This document shows, piece after piece, positions 34,256 to 42,117 of a DNA stretch of 64,000 nucleotides. A program made the translations under genes and the position numbers. The first letter of the stretch is position 1, and every line of letters starts with the position of its first letter. A model generated the notes under the pieces. It had not been told where the DNA came from. It was given only the letters and a program-made list of their open reading frames with translations, and did no database searches. Source of the stretch: Foliimonas ilicis (GTDB lineage Bacteria > Pseudomonadota > Alphaproteobacteria > Rhizobiales > Rhizobiaceae); the NCBI RefSeq assembly GCF_039939195.1, contig NZ_JBDUUH010000006.1, forward strand, positions 124,001-188,000, written 5' to 3'.

Positions 34256-34842
34256 CGGAAAAGCTCCTCCGTTGCTGGAATGTCGCTTGGATCCTCTGCA
34301 TTGATGCATACGCCCTGGAAAGCGGCGAGCCGGCGCGAGTAATGGTCCCTTACAAGCAGAAGCAGGCCGCAATGCGAGCATGTCGCCGGTTGAGTCGTCA
34401 CATTTTCGGTAATGCCTTTGCAATGCACACATTGCACGCGCCGCGCCAGCGAGCCGCGCTGCTCGGCCTGGATCGATGTGTGGTCGATACCGGCTTCGAG
34501 GGCCGCCTGCATGACTTGTCCGATTAGCCCTTCAGTGCCGGCGAGGTAGACACGCAAGCCCATATGGCCGGTTGTAAATACCTGCTTCAGCCCCGGCAAT
34601 GCGGCATGGATCGACGGTTTTTCGCGCAGGCTTCGAGGCCGGAGCGCGGCGAGACGCTCAAGATAGGCGTCACCTGAGCGGCCTGGAATATAAACGATAG
34701 CAGCCGCGTCGAAGAAGCCTTCGGGGATCCGGTCAGAGAGATCGATTATTGCCTCGGCACCTTCGGCGTCGCCGACGAGAAGCTGGTCCACCCCGGTCTG
34801 GGGCGACAGCCTGCCATATAAGGGTCGGCTGATAATGCTCAT
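34252..34842 (-). CDS. dmmA: DmmA-family subunit with zinc ribbon
   Basis: A 196-residue protein of the DmmA family, a component of dimethylamine monooxygenase. The N-terminal domain has an Rossmann-like pattern (AIVYIPGRSGDAYLERLAAL, then VYLAGTEGLIGQVMQAALEA). The C-terminal part has a zinc-ribbon pair CVHC and CSHC at about 136-139 and 154-157, then RDHYSRRLAAFQGVC. It lies between the GcvT-like gene (8 bases away) and the reductase gene (4-base overlap). Its biochemical role in the complex is not established by sequence; a structural or electron-transfer role is likely. Confidence 0.82.
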   Translation of the reverse strand: MSIISRPLYGRLSPQTGVDQLLVGDAEGAEAIIDLSDRIPEGFFDAAAIVYIPGRSGDAYLERLAALRPRSLREKPSIHAALPGLKQVFTTGHMGLRVYLAGTEGLIGQVMQAALEAGIDHTSIQAEQRGSLARRVQCVHCKGITENVTTQPATCSHCGLLLLVRDHYSRRLAAFQGVCINAEDPSDIPATEELFR

Positions 34843-34850
34843 ACCGGAAC

Positions 34851-35984
34851 CTAGCCCTTGGCAGTCCGCTTTGATTTGGTCGGGTCGTCAAACGGAAGCG
34901 GCTGCGCCGTAGCCTTGATGGTCCCGCTCGTGTTGACGATTTCCAGCGGGGTGTTTTTGACCGCCTTGCCGACATCGAGCCGGGCAATGCCCATCGATTT
35001 CTTCACCAGAGGCGAATACATCGCACAGGTCACAACACCGACTTTCTTGCCGTCGGCGCGGATTTCCGCTCCTTCGTCGGCTGGCTCGCTGCCTTCAAGC
35101 AACACGCCGTAAATCCTGAAGCGCTCCTTGCCTTTCAGCCGGTAATGCTCCTCCGCCCCGCGAAAGCCCGTCTTGCCGGGGCTGACTGTGAAGTCCAGGC
35201 CAAGTTCCCACAGCGTGTCGCCCGGGCCTTCGTTCTCGAACGGGTATTTCTGCGAATTGTCGTAGGGGTAGAAAAGCAGGTAGCTTTCCACACGCAACAT
35301 GTCGAGCGTCGTGAAGCGGCATGGGATGATGCCGAGTTCCTTGCCCTCGTCGAGGATTCGGTCCCAAATCGCCGGGGCGTCCTGGCCGCGGCAGAAGATT
35401 TCATAGCCGCGCTCGCCCGTATAACCAGTGCGCGAGATCATCACCGGCAGTCCGAAAAGCTGCGTCTGCATGTGGTGGAAATAGGGGAGGTTCCTTATCC
35501 CGGGCACATGTTTTGACAGATAGTCCACCGCCAATGGCCCCTGCAGGGACAGGTCGTGGAGGTTGTCGTCGAAGCGGATCGATACGTCGCGCCCGACCGC
35601 AGCCTTTGTCAGCTCTTCATATGCGGTACCCGAGCCATGCACGACCATCCACGCATTTGGACCGGTGCGGTAGATAACGCAGTCGTCCGTGAATTTTCCG
35701 GCATCGTTGAGCAGACACGCATAGGCAGATTTGCCTGGATAGATTTTTTCAACATTGCGCGTGGTCGCCAGATCGATGACGTGTGAGGCATGTGCGCCGG
35801 TAATATGAACTTTCTTGAGGCCCGAAACGTCCATCAGCCCGGCCTTGGTGCGGATCGCGGTATATTCGGCGTCGGGATCCCCATCGTAACTCCAGGCGGT
35901 GCCCATGCCGCTCCAGTCTTCGAGCTTTGAGCCCAGCGCGCGATGCCTGTCCGCCAGGGCCGAGAATCGCCATGATGCTGTCAT
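34851..35984 (-). CDS. GcvT-like tetrahydrofolate-binding subunit of dimethylamine N-demethylase
   Basis: A 377-residue aminomethyltransferase-fold protein. Typical GcvT segments are AGLMDVSGLKKVHITGAHAS, LQGPLAVDYLSKHVPG, RTGYTGERGYEIFCRGQDAP and LDMLRVESYLLFYPYD. Family members bind tetrahydrofolate. In oxidative N-demethylases such a domain can capture the released formaldehyde as 5,10-methylene-THF, which FolD and Fhs encoded upstream can process. It is the first gene of the four-gene unit, with GGAGG before the ATG, and an inverted repeat upstream may control the unit. Confidence 0.88.
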   Translation of the reverse strand: MTASWRFSALADRHRALGSKLEDWSGMGTAWSYDGDPDAEYTAIRTKAGLMDVSGLKKVHITGAHASHVIDLATTRNVEKIYPGKSAYACLLNDAGKFTDDCVIYRTGPNAWMVVHGSGTAYEELTKAAVGRDVSIRFDDNLHDLSLQGPLAVDYLSKHVPGIRNLPYFHHMQTQLFGLPVMISRTGYTGERGYEIFCRGQDAPAIWDRILDEGKELGIIPCRFTTLDMLRVESYLLFYPYDNSQKYPFENEGPGDTLWELGLDFTVSPGKTGFRGAEEHYRLKGKERFRIYGVLLEGSEPADEGAEIRADGKKVGVVTCAMYSPLVKKSMGIARLDVGKAVKNTPLEIVNTSGTIKATAQPLPFDDPTKSKRTAKG

Positions 35985-36072
35985 TCAAATCGCCTCCGCA
36001 TTGCAAATGCCTTTGAGCAGGCCGGTCGCCTTCGGCGTTTTCCCTATGGCGACGTTCCCTTGCCGCTCGAAG

Positions 36073-36106
36073 AGTGTGCAACAATTTGACATAGGGTTGC
36101 AACACT
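36073..36106. promoter_or_regulatory. Inverted repeat upstream of the N-demethylase operon
   Basis: AGTGTGCAAC (36073-36082) and GTTGCAACACT (36096-36106) form an imperfect palindrome with one bulged base. It lies about 90-120 bases before the GcvT-like start and just past the end of folD, so it is placed for control of the four-gene unit. A regulator for it is not identified. Confidence 0.45.
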
Positions 36107-36138
36107 ATAAGGAAATTTTTTTTACTGATAGGATATAT

Positions 36139-37044
36139 TCAGGACGCCGCAAGCCCTGCTGCGCCATCCAGCATAGTGGTTCGTTCTGCCGAGGCGATAG
36201 TGTTGGCCAGCAGCATGGTGACCGTCATGGGTCCTACGCCGCCGGGGACCGGTGTAATGTGGCTGGCTTTCTGCCGCACGCCCTCGAAGTCGACATCGCC
36301 AACGATCCGGCCGTCAGGCAAACGATTGATACCGACGTCGATTACCACTGCGCCGTGCCGGACCATCTGGGGCACTATGAGGTTCGGTACGCCGGCTGCG
36401 ACGATCAGAATATCGGCCAGAATGGTGAACTGGGCGAGATCGCGCGTACGCGCATGGCATACCGCCACGGTCGCCTCCTCGCGCATCATCATCAGCGACA
36501 TCGGTTTCCCGACGATGTTGCTCGCGCCGACGATCACCACATTCTGTCCCGCCGCCTCGATGCCTTCGTGCTCAAAAAGCTTCATGACGCCGAAAGGCGT
36601 GCAAGGCGGAAACACGGTTTCGCCGACCACGAGACCACCGACATTGTAGAGATGAAAACCATCGACATCCTTGGCTGCCGAGATGCGATGAAGGACACTG
36701 TAGATGTTGAAATGCGGCGGCAGCGGCAACTGAACAAGAATGCCGTGCACCGCCGAATCCTCGTTCAGCCGGTCGATAAGACCCAGCACCTCCTGTGGAT
36801 CGATCGTCGCGGGAAATTCGTGCAGCCGCGCATTTATGCCAACGAGCGCCGAAGCGCGGATCTTGTTGCGGACATAGACTTGAGACGCTGGATCGGCGCC
36901 GACCAGAATGACGTCGAGGCCGGGAGTTACATTGTGCCGCGCCTGAAGCAAATGCACCTTCTGGCGGCATTCTTCGCGTAACGCTTCCGCGACGGCCTTG
37001 CCGTCGATGATCTTTGCGCCATGGCCTGGTCTCGTGCCTTTCAT
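36139..37044 (-). CDS. folD: Bifunctional methylene-THF dehydrogenase/cyclohydrolase FolD
   Basis: A 301-residue FolD, which oxidises 5,10-methylene-THF to methenyl-THF with NADP and hydrolyses it to 10-formyl-THF. Key residues are visible: the YVRNK motif with the catalytic Lys (residues about 57-61), GILVQLPLPPH, AAKDVDGFH with the Asp, PCTPFGVMKL, and the NADP site VIVGASNIVGKPMS; the C-terminus is ITPVPGGVGPMTVTMLLANT. It follows fhs by 26 bases. In this cluster it would process C1 units from N-demethylation; a housekeeping copy probably exists elsewhere. Confidence 0.93.
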   Translation of the reverse strand: MKGTRPGHGAKIIDGKAVAEALREECRQKVHLLQARHNVTPGLDVILVGADPASQVYVRNKIRASALVGINARLHEFPATIDPQEVLGLIDRLNEDSAVHGILVQLPLPPHFNIYSVLHRISAAKDVDGFHLYNVGGLVVGETVFPPCTPFGVMKLFEHEGIEAAGQNVVIVGASNIVGKPMSLMMMREEATVAVCHARTRDLAQFTILADILIVAAGVPNLIVPQMVRHGAVVIDVGINRLPDGRIVGDVDFEGVRQKASHITPVPGGVGPMTVTMLLANTIASAERTTMLDGAAGLAAS

Positions 37045-37070
37045 GCTGATTGTGCCCTTGATACAGCGCT

Positions 37071-38750
37071 CTAAAACAGCCCTTCGATCTGCCCCAACTC
37101 GTTGAGGAAAATCCGTTCGGAGGAGGGCGATCTTGGCAGGCCGGGCATCGTCATGATCTCTCCGCAGATCGCCACGACGAAGCCAGCACCTGCCGAAAGG
37201 CGCACCTCTCGAATAGGGACGGTGTGGCCGGTCGGCGCACCGCGCAGATTCGGATCGGTCGAGAAGGAATATTGCGTCTTGGCCATGCAGACCGGCAGCT
37301 TGCCGTAGCCCTGAGCTTCCCAGGCATGAAGCTGGTCGCGCACGCTCTTGTCGGCAATCGCCTCCGAGCCGCGATAGATGCGCTTGACGATCGTGTCCAT
37401 TTTTTCGAACAGCGGCATCTCATCTGCATAGAGCGGCGCGAATTGCGATGCGCCGGATTCGGCCAGAGCGACCACCTTGTGCGCCAGTTCTTCTATGCCT
37501 TCCGATCCCTTTGCCCAATGCTTGCAGAGGATCGCGTCCTCACCCATCGAAGCGACATAGTCCTTCATGGCCTGAATTTCGGCCTCGGTGTCTGAATGGA
37601 AATGATTGATGGCAACGACAGCGGGCACGCCGAACTGCTTCACATTCTCGATATGCCTGCCGAGATTGGCGCAGCCCTTTTTGACTGCCTCGACATTTTC
37701 CGTGCCGAGATCGTCCTTCTTGACGCCGCCATTCATTTTCATGGCGCGCACGGTTGCAACGATAATTGCGGCTGCAGGTTTGAGGCCCGCCTTGCGGCAT
37801 TTGATGTCGAAGAATTTTTCGGCACCGAGATCGGCACCAAAACCAGCTTCCGTCACCACATAATCGGCAAGCTTCAACGCCGTCGTCGTCGCGACGACCG
37901 AGTTGCAGCCATGCGCGATGTTGGCGAACGGGCCGCCATGGACGAAGGCCGGATTGTTCTCCAGCGTCTGCACAAGGTTCGGCTGCATTGCATCCTTGAG
38001 CAGAACGGTCATCGCGCCATCGGCCTTGATGTCGCGCGCAAAGACCGGCGTCTTGTCGCGGCGATAGGCGATGATGATGTTGCCGAGACGTTCTTCCAGA
38101 TCCTTCAAATCCTTCGAAAGGCAGAGGATCGCCATGACTTCCGAGGCAACCGTAATGTCGAAGCCTGCCTCGCGCGGATAGCCATTGGTGACGCCGCCAA
38201 GCGAGCAGATGATCTCGCGCAGTGCCCGGTCGTTCATATCCATCACACGACGCCACGCAACGCGGCGCGTATCGATGTTCTGCTCATTGCCCCAATAAAT
38301 GTGGTTGTCGATGAGCGCCGAGAGGAGATTGTGCGCGGCGGTGATGGCGTGGAAATCGCCGGTGAAATGCAGGTTCATGTCCTCCATAGGCACGACCTGC
38401 GCATAACCACCGCCAGCGGCTCCGCCCTTCACGCCGAAGCAAGGGCCGAGTGAGGCTTCACGAATGCAGATGATCGCCTTCTTGCCGATGCGGTTCAGGC
38501 CGTCGCCCAGCCCAACGGTCGTAGTGGTCTTGCCTTCGCCGGCCGGCGTCGGATTGATGGCCGTCACCAGAATGAGCCTGCCATCCTTCTTTTGGCGGGC
38601 CTCCGCGATGAAGGCAGCCGAAATCTTGGCCTTATCATGCCCGTAGGGCAGGAGATGTTCCGAGGGTATGCCTATCTTGGCGCCGATTTCCTGAATCGGC
38701 TTTTTCTGCGCTGCGCGCGCAATTTCGATGTCGCTTTTTACTTGGGCCAT
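37071..38750 (-). CDS. fhs: Formate-tetrahydrofolate ligase
   Basis: A 559-residue 10-formyl-THF synthetase. The P-loop is TPAGEGKTTTTVGLGDGL near residue 70, followed by the conserved REASLGPCFGVKGGAAGGGY segment and ERIFLNELGQIEGLF at the C-terminus. Run in reverse it yields formate and ATP from 10-formyl-THF, the energy-conserving end of C1 oxidation with FolD. The ATG at 38750 follows GAGGAA; a longer frame to 38837 runs into the promoter. A good sigma-70-type promoter lies 97 bases upstream. Confidence 0.95.
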   Translation of the reverse strand: MAQVKSDIEIARAAQKKPIQEIGAKIGIPSEHLLPYGHDKAKISAAFIAEARQKKDGRLILVTAINPTPAGEGKTTTTVGLGDGLNRIGKKAIICIREASLGPCFGVKGGAAGGGYAQVVPMEDMNLHFTGDFHAITAAHNLLSALIDNHIYWGNEQNIDTRRVAWRRVMDMNDRALREIICSLGGVTNGYPREAGFDITVASEVMAILCLSKDLKDLEERLGNIIIAYRRDKTPVFARDIKADGAMTVLLKDAMQPNLVQTLENNPAFVHGGPFANIAHGCNSVVATTTALKLADYVVTEAGFGADLGAEKFFDIKCRKAGLKPAAAIIVATVRAMKMNGGVKKDDLGTENVEAVKKGCANLGRHIENVKQFGVPAVVAINHFHSDTEAEIQAMKDYVASMGEDAILCKHWAKGSEGIEELAHKVVALAESGASQFAPLYADEMPLFEKMDTIVKRIYRGSEAIADKSVRDQLHAWEAQGYGKLPVCMAKTQYSFSTDPNLRGAPTGHTVPIREVRLSAGAGFVVAICGEIMTMPGLPRSPSSERIFLNELGQIEGLF

Positions 38751-38846
38751 GGATTCCTCAATTAAGAAACGTCGATTGATGACAGGAAATCGTAGTGTCA
38801 GCCGTATCCAGTTCGCCCAGCCGTTACTGACCGTCAATTGCCGAGA

Positions 38847-38876
38847 ATCATAACAATCGGCATTTCAGGGCGTCAA
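38847..38876 (-). promoter_or_regulatory. Sigma-70-type promoter for fhs-folD
   Basis: On the minus strand TTGACG (38871-38876) is followed after 18 bases by TATGAT (38847-38852), close to the consensus. Transcription would start about 90 bases before the fhs ATG at 38750. Confidence 0.6.
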
Positions 38877-38993
38877 CCTTAAAGAAAGAAAGTTTCATAA
38901 AAAGAATAAGTGATCGGCCTTCCAAAAAGACCGCACAAAGCGGTTGGCCGGCAAACTCATAGCGAGTTGACAATCCTTCGGTTCTGTTAGAAA

Positions 38994-39006
38994 TTCCTCT
39001 TAGGAA
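38994..39006. promoter_or_regulatory. Palindrome in the fhs/amt divergent region
   Basis: TTCCT-CTT-AGGAA. It resembles the TTTTCT-CTTA-AGAAAA palindrome before mgsA at 42022-42037; the sequences share a TCTTA core followed by GAAA. It may be a site for the XRE-cupin regulator encoded nearby. Confidence 0.4.
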
Positions 39007-39063
39007 ATGATATTTCTGTAAAGGAAAGCCGCCAGCAAGAGCGCTCTACCTGAACAGGAGGGG

Positions 39064-39213
39064 ATGATGGACCATAATGCCTGCGGCGACAGCTCGCTCG
39101 CCGCCACCATCATGGATTGCTGGACTGATTTGTTCGAGTTGTTGTCGGCTGGCATCGACCTGATGCTCCGGCCCCGTTTTGCTACCGCTTTCGTGAACTG
39201 TTCGACGACCTGA
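39064..39213 (+). CDS. Small ORF with strong ribosome-binding site upstream of amt
   Basis: An ATG at 39064 preceded by AGGAGGGG opens 49 codons (MMDHNACGDSSLAATIMDCW...DLFELLSAGIDLMLRP) and stops at 39211-39213. In the next frame, reading continues as PFCYRFRELFDDLTRTMTQG to a stop at 39246-39248. A single frameshift would join them into a protein of about 60 residues, so the gene may be slightly broken or contain a sequence error. No family is recognised. Confidence 0.45.
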   Translation: MMDHNACGDSSLAATIMDCWTDLFELLSAGIDLMLRPRFATAFVNCSTT

Positions 39214-39408
39214 CTCGCACGATGACACAGGGAGGCAAGCCGCGCTGAATATGAGAAGCAAAATGACAGCGGCAAGGCTTTCCGGCACGCGCAATGTACT
39301 CATGCCCGGATGCAATTTCCGTCCTCCCTTCATGCCTCCCCCGGTAAGCTGCCGATAACAACCAGAGCCAAGTGCAAAAGAAGACGTACCCATTTCCAGG
39401 GGGAAGTG

Positions 39409-40830
39409 ATGGACAATGAACATACAGCACTGACAATTATATTCACTGAATTTTACTACTGGGTCACCGTGGTCATGATGTTCCTGATTCATGTGGGACT
39501 GCTTGCTTACGAATTTGGCGTTACACGACCCAAGAACCTCAATCAGACGCTGACCCGTCACACAATGAGCTTGGCACTTGTGACCGTAACGTGGTTCCTG
39601 TTCGCCTGGTGGATCTATTGGGCCTTCAACAACGGTCCGTTCCTGTTCGGTGGCCTGATTTCCAATGATGCCACTGCCGCGGCGCTGCCATGGGCGCGGG
39701 AGATGGGACCGAATTTCCAGGACAACATTCAAGGTGTTTTCTGGGCGGCCTTTCTACTTTTCTCATGGGTTATGTCGGCGATCCTGTCGGGCGTCGCCAT
39801 CGAGCGCGTCCGCACGGGCGCATTCATGATCCTGGCGGTGCTGATCGGCTCGGTGACCTGGATCTGGCACGCATCATGGGGATGGCATGCGGAAGGCTGG
39901 ACGGTTCAGCTTCTCGGCTATCACGACGCATACGCGTCGGGCGTTATTCACGCCATCGCCGGCGGCGCCTGCCTTGCGCTGACCATCGTGCTCGGCCCGC
40001 GCATCGGCAAGTTCGGACCCAATGGAGAAGTGCGGGACATCAAACCGCATAACTCGTTCCAGTCGGTCATCGGCCTGTTCATCATCTACACCGGGTTCTG
40101 GGGCTTCTATGCGGCCTGCAATATCCCGATCATCGATGTGAGCAGAGATGAAGGCATCGTGCGCTTTGCCGCCACGACCATCTACGGTACCCCGACGACC
40201 TTGTCGGCCATTACCTTCAACTTCCTGATGTCGCTGGCCGGTGGCCTGATGGCAGCCTATACGGTCAGCCGCGGTGATCCTTTCTGGACTTTGTCAGGCG
40301 GACTTGCAGGCATTATCTCGGCGTCGGCCGGTAATGACCTCTACCACCCGCTCATTGCAATGTTCATTGGTGCTGCGGGCGCCGTCATCGCCTATAAGAT
40401 GCATTACTATGTCGAGCGCCGTTTCAAGATCGACGATCCTGTCGGCGCGATCGCAGTGCACGGCTATGCAGGCACCTGGGGTCTTATCATCTGCGGCTTT
40501 GTATTGTGGGGTTATCCGGCTGCGCCGGCCGCACCTGCTGTGCAGAATTGGGCAGGCTCGGTCGGCTGGCTCGGCGTCACCGCAGCGGGCGATCCGGCGA
40601 TCAACCCGCTGGGCATGATCATCGGCGCGATCCTCTGCTTCGGTCTGTTCGGGTTCCTGGCTACTTGGGTGGTCGCCAAGATTCTCCAGAATATGGGAAT
40701 TCTGCGGGAACCGATCGAGATCGAACTGGCTGGTGCCGATGCCTGGCGTAATCAGGACATGTATCCGTACGGCGCAGGCGTGGTGACCGAGTTCGAGGAA
40801 ATCGAGCGGGACGAAGCCAGCAAACTTTAA
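39409..40830 (+). CDS. amt: Ammonium/methylammonium transporter (Amt family)
   Basis: A 473-residue Amt channel with about eleven membrane helices. The twin pore histidines are in GVIHAIAGGACLAL (His181) and AVHGYAGTWGLI (His351); SWGWHAEGWTV and DDPVGAIAVHG are the usual flanks. The ATG at 39409 follows GGGGGA; an upstream in-frame ATG at 39310 has none. Placement between the C1 genes and the N-methylglutamate pathway suggests uptake of methylammonium, or recapture of ammonium. It lacks a linked glnK, so control by PII is not local. Confidence 0.9.
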   Translation: MDNEHTALTIIFTEFYYWVTVVMMFLIHVGLLAYEFGVTRPKNLNQTLTRHTMSLALVTVTWFLFAWWIYWAFNNGPFLFGGLISNDATAAALPWAREMGPNFQDNIQGVFWAAFLLFSWVMSAILSGVAIERVRTGAFMILAVLIGSVTWIWHASWGWHAEGWTVQLLGYHDAYASGVIHAIAGGACLALTIVLGPRIGKFGPNGEVRDIKPHNSFQSVIGLFIIYTGFWGFYAACNIPIIDVSRDEGIVRFAATTIYGTPTTLSAITFNFLMSLAGGLMAAYTVSRGDPFWTLSGGLAGIISASAGNDLYHPLIAMFIGAAGAVIAYKMHYYVERRFKIDDPVGAIAVHGYAGTWGLIICGFVLWGYPAAPAAPAVQNWAGSVGWLGVTAAGDPAINPLGMIIGAILCFGLFGFLATWVVAKILQNMGILREPIEIELAGADAWRNQDMYPYGAGVVTEFEEIERDEASKL

Positions 40831-40853
40831 TTTCCAACAAAGGGAGACCTGAC

Positions 40854-41111
40854 ATGTGGAATGGACTCACTGACTGGACCAATCTGGACCAGATCAACGC
40901 CTTCTACCCTTTCCAGGGGTTGGAATGGCTGCTCGTTGTTGCAACGGTGATCTTCTGGCTGTGGTGGCATTGGCGCTGCATCCGCGATGAAAATGAAGAG
41001 ATGCGGGAGGCCGTGGAGTATTATCGCCGCCACGGCATCAATAAATGTCTGTCACCTGACGGAAAGCCGCGTCGACCGAAAGAAGACGCGCCTCTGTCGA
41101 TCGGAGAGTAA
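40854..41111 (+). CDS. Small single-span membrane protein linked to amt
   Basis: An 85-residue protein with one Trp-rich membrane helix (LLVVATVIFWLWWHWRC at about 26-42) followed by a charged cytoplasmic tail with EEMREAVEYYRRHGI and KPRRPKED. It starts 23 bases after amt, with AAGGGAG before the ATG, and is followed by a strong terminator, so the two genes form one unit. I know no function. A modulator or accessory subunit of the transporter is a reasonable guess. Confidence 0.75.
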   Translation: MWNGLTDWTNLDQINAFYPFQGLEWLLVVATVIFWLWWHWRCIRDENEEMREAVEYYRRHGINKCLSPDGKPRRPKEDAPLSIGE

Positions 41112-41115
41112 AGAA

Positions 41116-41146
41116 GACGCCCGGCGCTGCAAAAGCGCCGGGCGTC
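41116..41146 (+). terminator. Strong hairpin terminator after the amt unit
   Basis: GACGCCCGGCGC and GCGCCGGGCGTC pair perfectly over 12 bp around TGCAAAA. It lies 4 bases after the stop of the small membrane protein gene. There is no T-run, but the stem is very stable. Confidence 0.65.
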
Positions 41147-41267
41147 GCCGCCACATCCCAATGCGCCGCATTCGCTATGCTCGGGCCAAGAGTATGATTT
41201 GAGTCCCTTGCCATTCATGTTAGGAGAGGCCAGTGGGCCGATGAGTGGCCGATAGCTGTGGGCGCAG

Positions 41268-41987
41268 ATGGCTGGAACAATGAAACCGAAGAAAAGCAGC
41301 AAGTCCGCACCGGCAGAAGGCTCTGTCAAAGACCAGCCGACAGTGCCGCGGGCAGGTGCACGGCTGGTACAGAATCCTCACGCCGTTCGCGACACACGCG
41401 AAAAGGTGTTGGAGGTCGCGATTGGCCATGAAGTGCGTGCCTTTCGCAAGCAACTCGGAATTACCGTCGCAGATTTGGCTGCCGCGACGGACATCTCGCT
41501 GGGCATGTTGTCCAAGATCGAAAACGGCATCACCTCTCCGTCGCTCACCACGCTCCAGTCGCTGTCGCGGGCACTCGGCGTGCCGCTTACCTCACTGTTT
41601 CGCCGCTTCGAGGAGGAACGCAGCGCCGTATTCGTCAAGGCGGGCGAAGGGGTCGATGTCGAACGACGCGGCACGCGGGCGGGCCATCAATATAATTTGC
41701 TCGGTCATATCGGTGCCAATTCCAGCGGTGTCGTTGTTGAGCCTTATCTGATCACGCTGAGTGAGGATTCCGACGTGTTTCCTACCTTCCAGCACGAAGG
41801 GATGGAATTTATCTATATGCTGGAAGGCGAGGTCGTTTACCGGCATGGCGACGGCCTTTTCCGCATGACGGCAGGCGATAGCCTGTTCTTCGATGCCGAT
41901 GCCCCGCACGGTCCCGAAGAACTAACCCGCCGGCCGATCAGATATCTCTCGATCATCTCTTATCCGCTAGGCAGGCAGAGCGAATAA
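41268..41987 (+). CDS. XRE-family regulator with cupin domain
   Basis: A 239-residue regulator. The helix-turn-helix lies at about residues 54-108 (GHEVRAFRKQLGITVADLAA then TDISLGMLSKIENGITSPSL), and the C-terminal cupin at about 165-235 (FPTFQHEGMEFIYMLEGEVV, then YRHGDGLFRMTAGDSLFFDA), which probably senses a small metabolite. It lies between the amt unit and mgsA, on the same strand, and is the best candidate for control of the methylated-amine cluster. A second in-frame ATG at 41280 is an alternative start. Confidence 0.87.
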   Translation: MAGTMKPKKSSKSAPAEGSVKDQPTVPRAGARLVQNPHAVRDTREKVLEVAIGHEVRAFRKQLGITVADLAAATDISLGMLSKIENGITSPSLTTLQSLSRALGVPLTSLFRRFEEERSAVFVKAGEGVDVERRGTRAGHQYNLLGHIGANSSGVVVEPYLITLSEDSDVFPTFQHEGMEFIYMLEGEVVYRHGDGLFRMTAGDSLFFDADAPHGPEELTRRPIRYLSIISYPLGRQSE

Positions 41988-42021
41988 ACGCGTTTTTTCT
42001 GGCGACCGGTGCCATCCGACG

Positions 42022-42037
42022 TTTTCTCTTAAGAAAA
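42022..42037. promoter_or_regulatory. Palindrome upstream of mgsA
   Basis: TTTTCT-CTTA-AGAAAA is a perfect 6-bp inverted repeat, 81 bases before the mgsA start. A similar sequence lies in the fhs/amt divergent region at 38994-39006. Confidence 0.45.
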
Positions 42038-42117
42038 TAAAATTCATCTCAGTTGAATTTGGTTTCCGAAGCTGCTAGCAGTTTCTGAGAAGACCTTATC
42101 CGAATGAGGTGACGGAG

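Noticed and set aside
36086..36110. TTGACA followed by TATAA as a plus-strand promoter before the folD antisense strand
   Set aside because: The spacing of about 14 bases is too short and no plus-strand gene follows.
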